Assembly: GCA_905178155.1 (NCBI GenBank)
Contig: CAJINV010000028.1
Span: 231,235 to 295,234, forward strand
DNA from: Amoebophrya sp. A120
Taxonomy: Eukaryota > Sar > Dinophyceae > Syndiniales > Amoebophryaceae
DNA: 64,000 nucleotides
Reading direction: 5' to 3'
Below the pieces are notes generated by a model. That model had not been told where the DNA came from. It saw nothing but the letters and a program-made list of their open reading frames with translations, and did not search any database. Each line of letters begins with the position of its first letter. Position 1 is the first letter of the stretch. Of the stretch, positions 32,722 through 44,389 are shown one piece after another. Position numbers and translations under genes: made by a program.

Positions 32722-34641
32722 TCATCTCTTCGGTTGGTATTGTCGCAAGTTTTGACGGGCATACTCTTTGCGAATCTCCCGTTCCTGCAAGTCCTTTTTA
32801 TGCATTGTAAATGCCCCTGCGACGTCTGGAAGAATGCAAACTTACGAGCCTCAATTAGGACCATAGGGACTACGATCTAGCACACAAACGAGCAGAAAAT
32901 CTTTATCTTGCGCAATTTTTGTTCCAATCTACAACAATACACCGAGTTTGTGATGCGGAATCATAACTTTGAAAACCATTGATCTTGCTGCTGTGAGTGT
33001 GGCAGACGTCTTTCTCTTTTTACAATTATAGACAGAGGTCCATCTGTCACTGTCTCTGTCTGTCATGGACACGGTGAACTACAGACGATAGATTTACGTT
33101 TACCTTGGTCTGGTCCTTCTAAATACACAATTTGCACGACGCCTTCTGTATTCTCCCAGACGAGCCAGACTTTTTTGCAGTTGACACCTCGCGCGACGTT
33201 GCTCTTTATACGTTGTTTTGCATCTGCGTTGCGTTTTGACCACCTTCAGATGGCCCACCTTGGACGGAGACGATTCAGGCTTGACGGCGTACTACATCAT
33301 GCGCAAAAATGCACGAGCCAATGCCAGATTAGAGTTCCTGCTGGTGACTTTGTTTTTGAATCAGTCCCTGTGCTGGCGATTGTGAGATGCTATTGACCAC
33401 TACGCTAGACATGGAAGGACGAATACTGTGCACATTTTGCAATCATGCGCATGCTATAGAATTCTACAAAATTAGAAAAATAATTTCTGTGCGATCGAAA
33501 CGAGGAACTACTTGCAGCTGCCTAATCAGAAAAATTGCGTCATATTACTAGTGCCAGCAGCAATACATACAAAGTGCTGATAAGATGATGAGATCATGCG
33601 GCTCGCAGAGTCGTCGAAATGGAAGACGCGCACATTTTCAGTATGGTAATTGTCAGCCGTAGCGGTTGCCTGTCTGAAGGTTTCATGCCGTGTAGTCGCT
33701 GTTCCACTTGGTCAACATGTGACGAGGATACGGAGGCCGACGCGAAAAAAACAGCGTTCTTGCCCATCTGCTCAACAGACGAAGCCTTCTTGTTCGGCTT
33801 TTCGTTCCCCCATGACAGGCTTTCCGCAATGGCGTCCGTGACGAAGTGGTATTGTACGCACCTGCGGAATAGCAATGGAGGCACGGCACCGAGGTCTGGC
33901 GAAAGGTCGCCAATTTTTCCGCGAATCACTTTACGCACGGTATAGAAAGAGCAATGTCTGACCACCAAAACCAAAATCTGACGTGCTGGCAGGACATGAT
34001 ACAGCTGTATTACATGTTCATCTGAAAGAACAAAACTGGAGAGTCACATAACAAAAGGTTTTTTGCGTCCATTGCCACAGGCTACTTTCAGTACTCATGA
34101 AAACGCATGCCCAACCACTTGGCGGATGTTTCTGTTTCTCGGCAGAAGTGCAGTATGATCTCTTTCGATAGGCCGCTTCCAGTAGATCGTTGGTGCTTGT
34201 TATCCTGCTCGGAAACCTTTTGAGAATTTGCAGCGACAGTGGCAGTGCGTTCTTCCCATCGACGCCGTGTTCGTCCACCGAGTCGCGTTTTTTGTACTCC
34301 TGCGCAGCCAGCTTTAGCAGCGGTGTCAGAACCGAAGTCTGGAAGGTTTTCCGCTCTGCCACCTGGGACGTCGTGGTTTTCGGCCCCTGGATCTGAACTT
34401 GAAAATGTGCCTCGAGGAAAATGATCCACAGCGGTATCACGGGTAACTGCAGCAGAGCTTCTTTTACGGCGGGGTCGTCGATTCGCCAGCGGCTGGCGGG
34501 AACCTCTGCAAATGCGTTCCGCAGCAGCAGGTTGGCGTAAAAGTCGTTCGATCGCACCACCTCCTGCGGAAGTCGATTCAACGTTTTGCGAGCCTCCTTG
34601 TAGTCCTCGCTGATCTGCTCGAGGTCCTCCTTTGTGTGGTG
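32722..34641 (-). CDS. Uncharacterised multi-exon protein
   Basis: Exon from an AG acceptor at 34641 encodes HHTKEDLEQISEDYKEARKT and FYANLLLRNAFAEVPASRW. A canonical GTAGCC...TTTCAG intron (about 34075-34023) joins FMSTE to NEHVIQLYHVLPARQIL in phase. The frame goes on through KIGDLSPDLGAVPPLLFRRC to about 33600. Further pieces AVKPESSPSKVGHLKVVKTQ (33320-33187) and KKDLQEREIRKEYARQNLRQ (32798-32722) are joined by a family A introner and end in TGA. The link between 33600 and 33320 is unproven, and the 5' exons are not identified (a frame at 35186-34965, MALLTSARCAAPSARYPALI, is a possible first exon). No domain recognised. Confidence 0.45.
32799..33186. mobile_element. Introner, family A, 388 bp
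   Basis: TATGCATTGTAAATGCCCC with GACGTCTGGAAGAATGC against CTCCCAGACGAGCCAGACT and TTTTGCAGTTGACA; flanks CTTTT/CCTCG. Confidence 0.65.
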
Positions 34642-36395
34642 CTGTCCGGCCCGGTTTTGGGGATAATATCAGGTGGAAATGTACCTAGGTCTACTGAAAA
34701 ACAAAAAACGTGTATAGCAAAGCAGGCAAGCAAGTGTGATCTTTGTTGAGTCCTTGGATTTATAAATGTTGATGCTCTTGCTCGCACTTCTCACGACACA
34801 TTACTTGCTTCGATCTACTTTTCTTGCAGATGTTCTACTTGTCTAGAAGCACGAGGGGACAATTAGACGCCGGATGTTTAAGTACGACAGAGGCCGGGAC
34901 CCAGCGAAACAAAGATCTCAGACGGAGGACACCTATCTCTACAGATCTAGCAACTCAAGACCCAGCCACATATTGTGGGGCGTAGCTGCCAGTGGATCGC
35001 GACATTTGGGATTCGCCGCGTTTCGCGAATACTTTCGGCGCCGGAATCATCATCTGCGTCAATTCTCCAGCACAGCAGCTTCGCGACGAACTGCAACACA
35101 AGCGCGACAAACTCCGTCTTTGAAGAAATAAGTGCGGGGTAGCGGGCCGAGGGTGCGGCGCAGCGGGCAGAAGTCAAAAGCGCCATACTGTTCTAGTACT
35201 TGATGTGGGATACAGTACTAGTACGTGTAGATGTGCTAAGTAAAGAAGAAAGTTCAGAGAAAAAGCAGAAAAAGCAAACAAGTTCTAGTTCCTTCTGATT
35301 TTTCAACTAATCCAACTACTTAAATCCACAGCACCAATCCAATATCAAATCGCATGTGTTTCCATGTTTGTATCACGATGTCAAGATCAAGAATGAAACA
35401 ACCATGGACAAGTTGAAACTGTAAAGTGACATACGTACTTTCGTACACTCACTCACTCAAGTGTCGTCGATCGTGCTAGACTGTCAAAGCGAGTTTGGGC
35501 TCAACAACTTCAACTGATTCAGGTTCATTCTGCTCCTCCTCAAGTCTTTCTGGTGGAGACAATAGCACTGTTGCTGGCACTGTGTTCACAACAACCCCTC
35601 ATCGGTCAAGAGCTTGTTTTTTCTCGCGTCATGGTCTTAGCGAGTTGGATCATATCAGATCTTCTTTACGACTAGTCGCATCAATTGCATTTGTCGCTAG
35701 AGCGTCGTCTTTGTCTGCTATCGCGAGATCGAGATTACTAGACAGACCCTAGAACCGGAAAACCGAACCTCTGAGGCTGAATCATGTACACGGGCAGTTT
35801 TGACTGAAGGGTTTGGGAAAATAAAATCATGAAGATGAGCAGTTTATTTCCCCAGAAGAACATAGTACTCGGGAGGTCAAGATCGAGATCATAAAGAGCA
35901 GCAGGCACAATAAAGAAGATCTTTTATACTTTCATAGAGTTTCACTCTCACATGTGCACTTGCACTGTCGATTTTTCGGTCGAAAGGCTCGCGCATTTGC
36001 GTTACTCCTGATTCGTACAGATGATGCCGCCTGCTGCGCTTTTTTTCTCAGGGGTCTCCCGAAATCTTTTTCAGGTACAGCTGCGCGAACAAACCAAAGC
36101 CTGGGCGTAGAGCAAAATCTAAATCAAAATCTTAGACCAAGTTCAAATCTTCTGCGGGGAGCTGCAGTAAATCTACGCGCTGCCATCTCACACAATGATG
36201 CTCGGAACTCAGCTAAGTACGAAACCGAAGCCGCAAGTCCAATGTAGCGATCGACTTCGGAATAAATCTGTAGGATCTGCTTCAGTGCGAGTCTGACTGT
36301 GCCCCCGGTTAGGTACCCGGATGACATCAGAAAAAAAACGAAGAAAAATGCGCTGCAGTCACTGTTGTATTTGTAGTAGCCACAAGTTTGCCGGT
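34642..36395. other. Mostly unassigned stretch
   Basis: Apart from the possible first exon at 34965-35186, ORFs are short and without domains. 36124-36395 stays open beyond the stop of the next gene but looks non-coding. Confidence 0.3.
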
Positions 36396-39300
36396 CTACT
36401 TGCCCGGGACGTCCCTCCGCCACTTGGTGGTCGGCCAATCAGCCTCAAAGCTCTCGTATCCGTCCGCCTTCATCTTCTCCCTGTGGTCGGCGCGCGCTTT
36501 CTCTGCGCCCTCCCCGCGAAGATAGAAGCTGCGCGCTGGTTTTTTTTTCCCTTTGACCGGCGCGGAATATTTGCGGCATTCGCACCACCTGAAGCAAAGA
36601 ACGTGCGCAGTGGGCGGCTTGGCCAGCGGCGTGAGCATCTGTAGCCGAGAGCCCCAAGGTGAGTGCCGGAGCAACGTTAAAAAAAAAGCAGTGCGCCGCC
36701 GGCTCACCCGCAGCTCCTTGGGTGTGTTCCCCTGGTCATGCGACTCGAGCGGCCGGAAAAATTTCGTGCGCTGGTCTGCTTTCTCTCCAGAGCGGCCTGG
36801 CGGTGCGACGGCCGGGGCGGTACGAGAGAGCGGCGATCCCCAAAATTCTTCCAAGATCATGTTCAAGGCGGCGGCGGGGCCGTTGCCGGTGCTCCATACC
36901 TGGCGGTAGGTCTTCGCCGCGACTTCCTGCAACTGCTTCACTCGGTCCGCCCCCTCCTCCTCCACGACGAATACCTCCGGGCGATTGACCAGGAGCCGCA
37001 GGCCGAAAGACACACCGAACGAGGCGTCGTCTCCGAAGTACTCGGCAAGCTTCCTCGGTATCCAGTGCAAACGCGTCTGGGCATGGAATGATGCAGGGCT
37101 CCTAAGTGCTATGGGCACTCGTCTACAGAAACTTCAGCTGAAAAGAAAATGCAAAATCTTTCACGTGCGTTGCAGCTCAAGGCCGCTCGCAGCTTGTCAC
37201 GCAACGAATAGAAAATCATGTGTAGCAACTACGCGGCCAAGTAAAACTTGCGGGGGCGCCGCCCCGTTTTTGCGTTTGACTTTGCCCGCCATGGCCCTCA
37301 TCTAATAGCTGGCCAACATTCCCCGGCCCCGGCCCGGACGCGTTTGCATTTCGTAGGCGGCGACGGCAGTGGTGCGCCATTCGGAAAATACTCCAGCGCC
37401 CAGCTCCGTTCAAAATCTTCAAGCTCCCGCGCTTCGACGTCTGCGCGCTTTTGCTCGACGGTCTGCTTCTTCGAGCGCGGAACTACTGAGCGGAAGTAGG
37501 CATATCCACTGCAAACGTGTCTGGGTCTAGAAACTTGTCATGACCAATACAGAGTACTCAGCACACGGCGCCCGTCCTGATTAAAGCCAAGCATGACAAA
37601 ATCTGAAGGCGCTGCCTGATGCCGCTGCGTAGTGCGCATGGCATTCGCGGGCCCTGTGCTTTGCATGACAGCAACGGGCTCGGTTTTCCTTTTGTTGGTC
37701 AGCATGCAGCATAGAGCAATTTACACAGGAAAGAAGCAGGAAACTGCCAGCGACCCGAGGCCCGGGCACATTTGCAATGCGTAAGACTCTCAGCCAAGCA
37801 ATCCGCTCCGCGGTGGTTGCTTCTTTGCTGGCCTTGAGAAGTGCTTGCGCACTGCGGTGATCAAGGTCAGTGTCGAAGCGGCAACCCCGCCGCTCCTTCA
37901 CAGCAGGGCACCAAAACTTTTCCCGCTTTCCGGTCGCCGGGTCGTCCAATTCGCACCGCGCGCCCTTCTCGGGGCCATAGTCCCGATCGTACAGGCAAAC
38001 GTAGAGCCTTTCAAACTCTCGGCATCGCTTGTTGCTCGAGTGGTCTCGGAAAGCCTTCTGCACGGCAGTGGCCTCATCACGGCACTGGTGGCATAGCAGC
38101 AGCTCCTCCGCCGGCAACCAGTGGAAGCATGGGGAAAGACTCGCCGCAGCCGGCACACGGTCCGCCTCAAGCACGCCGGCCTCACCGCCACCCGCCCAAT
38201 CCCGGGCCGCCTCCCTTCCCACCACGTCCGGCATGCGCTCCGTCGCGCCTTCTACGAAGCAGAGGCAACAACGCCCCACATGGTCCGCGCGCTCCCAATG
38301 GTTTGCCCATCGCTTTCCCCTCTTCATTGACGAATCTCGACGCTTGGAGGCAGAAGACGGGCGAGCCAGCGCGCTGCTGGCCCGTGCCTGAGAGGGGTCC
38401 GCCACAATTGTTGCACGCGGGCCACCAGCAACGACAACGCTTCGGCTCCGGTTGCAATTCGTGGAGTTCGCACTTGCGGCCGGTAGTCTCATGGTCTGTA
38501 CATCCGGCGCCGGGACCTTCTGTAGCTCCTCCTGTTTTTGGTCTGCTGCGGCTGATGTTCTACGTCCCGACCTGGTACCCGCAACTGCAACAGATGAGCT
38601 CCCGCTCTTGGTCTTGCCCACGGCAACTTAGATATGGACTGCAAATGTGTCTCAGTCTGGAAAGATTCAAGCTTCTCATACTTGGCTGACAGGGAAGAGA
38701 AACCTGTCATGCCAACTGCACTACAGCCTCTTCTCTTCGTCTACAATCATGCAATTTGTCACGCGGGTTTTTTTTACAGAAGATTTAGCAGGCGATACCT
38801 TTGTCATGCGTGCCTCCGTCTGTTGTAAATGTGATAGACACAGATCGTCATCCACCGATCAGCATGATAAGTCCACTCCAGACCCAGACACCAATTTCCA
38901 GTTGATAGACCGCAACGCCAGCACTGGCTTTAGAAGAAGACTGCTTTTTATTCACTGCACCTAGGTCCTTCGAAAACTTGGAAGAAGAAGATCCAGCTGC
39001 AGCTCCTTCTCCAGAACCAACTGACAATTGCTGCAACTCCTTCTCCAGAAAGTCCTCCAAGTCCGACTGCAGTTGCGATTTTCTCGCCGCTTTAGAATTC
39101 AACTTAGAGGTCAAAGCCTCCATGCGGTTGTCGTCTTTCTTTTTCACCGTTCCCGGTCTCGCGTTGCTGCAGGAGCTCGTGATAATACCCCCCTGACTCA
39201 TTCTACTGGGTGCTCGTTTCATCGCTGGGGTTTTGGAAGAGCTTGACTTCGAGTGTAATATCTCCGGTTGTTGCTCTACTTCTTCTTGCAGCAGAAGTTC

Positions 39301-40816
39301 ATGCTCATTATTCGCCTGCTTTTTACTACTCTTCTTCGCCGATTGCTTCCTCACCATTCCGCTCGCTCCATCCGCGGCAGAAGGGATACTAGAGCCTCTT
39401 GGTTCTGCTACCGAACCGGTCCGCTTTTTCGCCACGGTGGAGCTAGCGTCAGACTTTGCAGTTTTTGTTCCGGCAGCAGATGCCTCTGCCTCAAGGACTC
39501 TCTTGACGGAGGATTTCGATTTCGATTTCGCTTGCTTCATGTCAGCATCCTGTTTCTGGCGTTTCTGTTCGGCGATAGACATCTGCTTCTCACTGCGCTC
39601 TTGTTCCGCCACGGCTTTGCTCGCGGCTTTCGAGTTGCTGTAGGTCATTTTTCGTTTCATCACTGTGCTTGAAGAGGTCGCTTTTAGTTTACCAGCGGGC
39701 TGCGCGTCTTCTGTGTCGACGTCGAGCGTGTAGTAGTTTTCGTTGGCCTTGACAGCTGACGTCTTGTTCGCGGCAAAAGTACTAGCCTCGTCCTCGACTT
39801 TTGCCTTGTTGGAGGCTGTCGTCCTCCGCTTTTTTGCGACCGGGTTAGCAAGAGCATCGGAGTTTGCTTTTTCCTGCTTCGGATTGCAGCTCTTTTCGGT
39901 TCTAACAGACGCGTCCAGGATGATCTTCTTCGTGTTGGTAGATTTCGGTTTGGATTTCGCGCTGGATTTTACGTCAGATGAATCCTGCTTCTGTTCTTGC
40001 GCGACAGACATCACCCGCCCACTGCGAGCTTGTTCAAGAACTCCAGCCTTGTTCGTATCCTGAGTAAAAACGTACCCACCCCATAGTTGTAATGCAAATC
40101 TGCATGCTGAAAATGTTTCTCATGCGGAGCCCCATGAGAAGCATTTCATAGTCGTGTTTTGCAATTTGTCATGCTCCAATCAGCATGGTATGCTAGATCT
40201 GTGATGCTCCTGAGCTAGCTCAAACAGCACTACAATACGAGTCCAAATTTGTCATGCAAAACAGCCAAAACTTGTGGATTTGTGTAGCCGATTCCCCATC
40301 TTGACTATGGTGTGGGTACGTTTTTACTCAGGATAGTTCGCTTTCGCACTGCTGGTCGTTCTCCGTTTCGTCACTTCGCTATCACCTGCAAAAATGTCTG
40401 GGTCTGGAAGAATGAAAGTTTCAGTTTGTCATGCTTGTCTGGCATGACTCGAGAATCTGTGCTGCATAGGCACGACAAGGCCCTCTTGGTTGTCATGCCA
40501 AAACGCAGTTTGCCATGCGGAATATATAAGACATGGCAGCCAACACATTTGTCATGCGTAGCTGCGTACTGCAATGCGTTTTTCATTCACTTTTAGCATT
40601 ACAAGTTTCCAGACCCAGACATTTTTGCATTTGATATTCGCCCGAGGAAGGCAAATCTTCTTTCACCGTGCTCTTGCGCTTCAAGTTCAACTTGGAAGAA
40701 GCTTCCAGCGCGGCCGGCTTCGCGCCACTAACCTCGTACTTGTCCTTGGCGATTCCCTTGCTGGAGGTGCCTGACTCCTTCCCAGTGGCCTGGTAGTATT
40801 TGAAGAATTTGGACAT
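36396..40816 (-). CDS. Lys/Ser/Ala-rich protein with Cys-rich C-terminal half (array gene 2)
   Basis: ATG at 40816 gives MSKFFKYYQATGKESGTSSK, clearly related to the next gene upstream (MSKLYYQATDNKSATASK). Introner removal joins EDLPSSGE-VTKRRTTSSAKAN-KAGVLEQARSGR and a long low-complexity region (40.0-38.9 kb) with MKRKMTYSNSKAASKAVAEQ and AKSKSKSS motifs. After a further introner (SAGVAVGKTKSG) comes a different part: RADHVGRCCLCF, LLLCHQCRDEATA, ARCELDD, EKFWCPAVKERRGCRFDTDL, spaced like a zinc-binding module. Then KLAEYFGDDASFGVSFGLRL and VLCFRWCECRK follow, with stop TAG at 36396. The basic front suggests a nuclear protein; the Cys-rich part is not a family I can name. Confidence 0.6.
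37059..37355. mobile_element. Introner, family A, GC-rich variant
   Basis: TATCCAGTGCAAACGCGTC with TGGGCATGG against CCCGGACGCGTTTGCATTTCGTA; flanks CTCGG/GGCGG. Joins NGAPLPSPP to KLAEYFGDD. Confidence 0.75.
37503..37783. mobile_element. Introner, family A
   Basis: TATCCACTGCAAACGTGTC...TGGGTCTAG against GACCCGAGGCCCGGGCACA...GCGTA; flanks not matched (AGGCA/AGACT). Joins ERIAWLRV to YFRSVVPRSKKQ. Confidence 0.75.
38633..38907. mobile_element. Introner, family A, shifted flank repeat
   Basis: TATGGACTGCAAATGTGTC against CCAGACACCAATTTCCAGTTGATA. The matching flank GCAAC lies 5 bases outside on the left and 4 on the right, and the in-frame join (GVAVGKTKSG) uses that outer repeat. Confidence 0.65.
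40056..40335. mobile_element. Introner, family C
   Basis: Perfect family C ends; perfect GTTCG flanks. Joins TSSAKAN to KAGVLEQARS. Confidence 0.9.
40380..40636. mobile_element. Introner, family A
   Basis: TATCACCTGCAAAAATGTC and inverse; perfect TTCGC flanks. Joins DLPSSGE to VTKRRTTSS. Confidence 0.9.
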
Positions 40817-40992
40817 GGAACATATTTTTTTAGTAGAACAAGTAAAAATATAACCCTGATGTCTGTCGTGTGGTAAAAGCTACAACTACATAACGCCGCG
40901 GGCGGAAGTTCAGCTTTCGCTTCAGAAAGAAAAGCAAAAGAATCAATCTGGTATAATTCCCATGAGCTGCTCGTGCTCGTAACAAAATTGTT

Positions 40993-43900
40993 TTATACTT
41001 TGGCTTCCTTTCCTTTCTTGCCCTTCGTAACCGTTGGTGTTGGTTTTTCATTTTTCATTTGATTCTCCTCCAAATCCAGCTCCAGCAGGGTTTTTTTCGC
41101 CGCTTTTTTCCCGATCGCGTCTTCAGAGGAGGTGGTCTTGGTGTCGTTTCTCTTCTTCCCCAGGGCCGCGGAGGTACAACTAGAGCTCTTAGTTCTACTA
41201 ATACCGCCGCCAGTACTCTTTCTAGAAGCGGCAGCGGTTTGTTTCACTGCCACCTCTGTTTTCGACGATTGCTTTGTCGCTTTTCCGCCCGCAATACCTC
41301 CTGCAAGAGGCGTGCTAGAGCCTCTTGCGCCAGACTTTGCTTCCCGTTCCGGTTTGGCCTCTTCGGCAGCAAGAAACGCCTCGAGGACTTTTTCCTTGTT
41401 GGTAGTAGATTTCGATTTTTTGGATCGCGATTGCATCAACATGTCAGCGCCCTTTTTTAGTTCCATCTGGTCTCCCCCGATAGACCTCTGCTCAAGGTGA
41501 TCGTGCTATCCTGAGAAAAAACGTACCCACACCAGAGTCAGGATGGGGAATCTGCTAGACAAATCAGCCAGCTTTGGTTGTTTGGCATGACAAGTTTGTC
41601 CGCGTAGTGTAGTGCTGTTTGAGCTAGTTTAGCAGCATTACAGATCTAGTATCTCGTGCTGATTGGAGCATGACAACTATGGTGTGGGTACGTTTTTACT
41701 CAGGATACGTGCTCCAGCTTGCTCATCTTCGAGTTGTTGGCGGTCATGCTTCGTGGTCGTTTTATCACGTTGCCCGAGGATATCCTGAGTAAAAACGTAC
41801 CCACACCAGAGTCAGGATGAGGATTTTGCAACACAAACCTAGGAGTTTTGTGAGTCACGCATGACAAGCTGCACTACGCAGTGTAGTGCAGGTTAGCAAG
41901 TGCAGCCGCATCACAGATTCGTCTGCTCATCCTGTTCACAGCATCACAAATTCCAAAACACGATGGGAAATGGCTCTCATGGGGATGCGCATTACAAGTC
42001 TTCCTATCTTTGCAAATCTGCATTACAACTCTGGGGTGGGGACGTTTTTACTCAGGATAGAGGAGACCGGTGATTCTTCATTCCCCGTGGTCGTGGTCGT
42101 GACCATATTAAGAGGAAAAATCCCCCCTCCCCACATCGCAAAGGTATGCTTCCGAAAATTTGTGTTGCTGATTTGAGACCACAAATCGCCTCTGTCTTGC
42201 AAGGAGGCAACTCCACAAGCTCCGCAGCATTGCGCAGGCGGTTTGTGATGCTGACGGGCCTCCAGTACGGACGTTCCTCATGCTAGACGCCTAGGCCAAA
42301 ACCTCTCTACTTAGGCTTAGTATGGGCCTGCATTTCTCTCCAGCAAGACAGATCTGATTTGTGTACGCAAATCCTGCATCAGAAACTTCGTTTCGATATG
42401 GGGAGGGGAGATTTTTCTTTTTGATAGACCATCACGGTGCCCGAGGTGGTCATTCTCCTTGGTCGCTTTTGTTCACCAACGAGCACGGTGGCTTGTTCAA
42501 ACGGGTGCTTTTCGTTGGCCTCGAAAGTGGAAACTGACCTCTTCGAATTCTTCGTTCCGCTGGCCGCGGCACTGGTGGACTATCAAATGTAAAAATGTCT
42601 GGGTCTGGAAGAGTCCATGTTTGTCATGCGTGTCTGGCACGACTCGCAAATCTGTCATGCACGTTACCCAAGAGCGCCACTTTTCCGTCATGCAGAAACG
42701 CAGTTTGTCATGCAGAATACAATAGGCAACACCTAGAAGCTCAGAAACTTCTCATGCTGAGCCAGCACTTGTGGCTTCCTCATGATATGCCACCCAGCAT
42801 CACAAGTTTCCAGACCCAGACATTTTTACATTTGGTATTCTCCGTGGTCGTTTTATCACGTTGCCTGAGGAGCCCGGGTTTTGTTCACCTCCACCGAGCA
42901 CGGTGGCTTGTTCAAGCGGGTGCTTTTCGTTGGCCTCGAAAGTGGAAACTGACTTCTTCGAATTCTTCATTCCGCTGGCCGCGGCACTGGTGGACTATCA
43001 AATGGAAAAATGTCTGGGTCTGGAAGATGTGTCCATGTTTGTCATGCGTGTCTGGCACGACTCGCAAATCTGTCATGCACGTTCTTACCCAAGAGCGCCA
43101 CTTTTCCGTCATGCAGAAACGCAGTTTGTCATGCAGGATACAATAGGCAACACCTAGAAGCTCAGAAGCTTCTCATGCTGAGCCAGCACTTGTGGCATCC
43201 TCATGATATGCCACGACCCAGCATCACAAGTTTCCAGACCCAGACATTTTTACATTTGGTATTCTCCGTGGCCGTTTTATCACGTTGCCCGAGGAGCCCG
43301 AGTTTTGTTCACCTCCAACAACTACGGTGGCTTCAAGCGGGTGCTTTTCGTTGGCCTCGAAAGTGGAAACTGACCTCTTCGAATTCTTCTTTCCGCTGGC
43401 CGCGGCGCTGGTGGACGAAGACTGTATCACCGGCTCTATTCTAGCAACAGACGCCTCCGCCTCGCGGCCCTTTTTGCTGGTGGATTTCGATTTTGATTTC
43501 GCTCGCCTCAAGTCAGTATCCTGCTGCTGTTCTTCATCCGCGAAGATGGGGAAGAGCTGCTCATTGCCGTTCTGTTCCAGCACCACGGCCGTGCTCGCTT
43601 TCGAGCTGTATCAACTGGAAAATGTCTGGGTCTGGAAGAATCCAACTTGTTATGCTGATTTTGGATTCTAAAAAAATCTGTATTGCATGAGCAGCAAAGA
43701 GAGTCCAAGTTTTGCTACACGGAAAGAGCATTTGTCATGCGGCATAGGCATCAGGAAGCCCTCACAAAATCTGTGATGCTAGGGCATGCATCACAGACAT
43801 CAGGAGTCATGCAAAATGTGCATGACAAACCTGGCAATCTTCCAGACCCAGACATTTTTACTTTTGATAAGCTGTTGTAGTTGTTCATTTTCCGTTTCAT

Positions 43901-44233
43901 CGCTTTGCCGGAGGAGGCGAGCACGTCCTCTGCATCGAGCGCGTTGTAGTACTTTTCGTTGGCGGCGTCAACAGCGGAGACTGACGCCTTCGATTCCCTC
44001 TTTTTTCCACTGGCCGCGCCGGCGCCGATGGACTTCCTGGCCTGCTTGGATTTGGAAGCTGATGCGCCTTTGCTTCCATTGGTATCGTTCCCCAATCCCA
44101 CCGTGCTCTTGCGCTTGGAAAAAACTTCGAGGCCGGCCGCCTCCGCGGGAACAGCGTCCTCCTCGTGCGTGAGTTTTGCCTTGCTGGCGGTGGCTGACTT
44201 GTTGTCGGTGGCCTGGTAGTATAATTTTGACAT
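40993..44233 (-). CDS. Lys/Ser/Ala-rich protein (array gene 1)
   Basis: ATG 44233 (MSKLYYQATDNKSATASKAK) to a TAA at about 40993 (ending KGKKGKEAKV), seven exons and six introners, all joins in frame. Motifs: KQARKSIGAGAASGKKRESK; MKRKMNNYNS-SKASTAVVLEQ; AKSKSKSTSKKGREAEASVA; then three tandem copies of a peptide TSAAASGxKNSKxSVSTFEA...NEKHPxE...GNVIKRPR; then MTANNSKMSKLEHDHLEQRS and a Lys-rich C-terminus. No folded domain is obvious; composition suggests a disordered nuclear protein. The gap to the next array gene (ATG 40816) is only about 175 bases. Confidence 0.65.
41507..41707. mobile_element. Introner, family C, short (201 bp)
   Basis: Family C ends; perfect CGTGC flanks, giving GTAT...ATAG on the coding strand. 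Joins SKMSKLEH to DHLEQRSIGG. Confidence 0.9.
41781..42059. mobile_element. Introner, family C
   Basis: Family C ends; perfect GAGGA flanks. Joins NEESPVSS to GNVIKRPRSM. Confidence 0.9.
42106..42426. mobile_element. Introner, family D
   Basis: TATTAAGAGGAAAAATCCCC and inverse; perfect GACCA flanks. Joins TSGTVMV to TTTTTGNEE. Confidence 0.85.
42581..42837. mobile_element. Introner, family A (copy in a duplicated exon unit)
   Basis: Family A ends; outer flanks TGGAC/TTCTC, the same unmatched pair as at 42996-43261, and near-identical interior. This points to copying together with the exon. Confidence 0.85.
42996..43261. mobile_element. Introner, family A (copy in a duplicated exon unit)
   Basis: Sister of the 42581-42837 element, with small indels. 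Excision joins NVIKRPRR to TSAAASGMKNSKK. Confidence 0.85.
43609..43869. mobile_element. Introner, family A
   Basis: TATCAACTGG...GTCTGGGTCTGG and inverse; perfect AGCTG flanks. Joins MKRKMNNYNS to SKASTAVVLEQ. The paralogue at about 39.65 kb lacks it. Confidence 0.9.
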
Positions 44234-44389
44234 TAATCATTGGAACATCAAGTAAAAACTGCGCAGTGTGTACTGTGGCAAAAGCCGAGGAAAGTTGAAG
44301 CTCATCTTTCGGTTTACATTTACAAAAAGAAATAAGAGCGTCATATTACGTGAAGATCGTGCTGCTCGTAACGAATTTGCACTTACCTT

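Larger units (their letters stand above)
42430..43440. repeat. Tandem exon-plus-introner duplication
   Basis: Units of about 415 bp hold one exon (TSAAASG...NVIKRPRR) and, in two of three copies, one introner. The third copy (43262-43440) runs on into coding sequence at the place where the others carry the introner. Confidence 0.75.
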
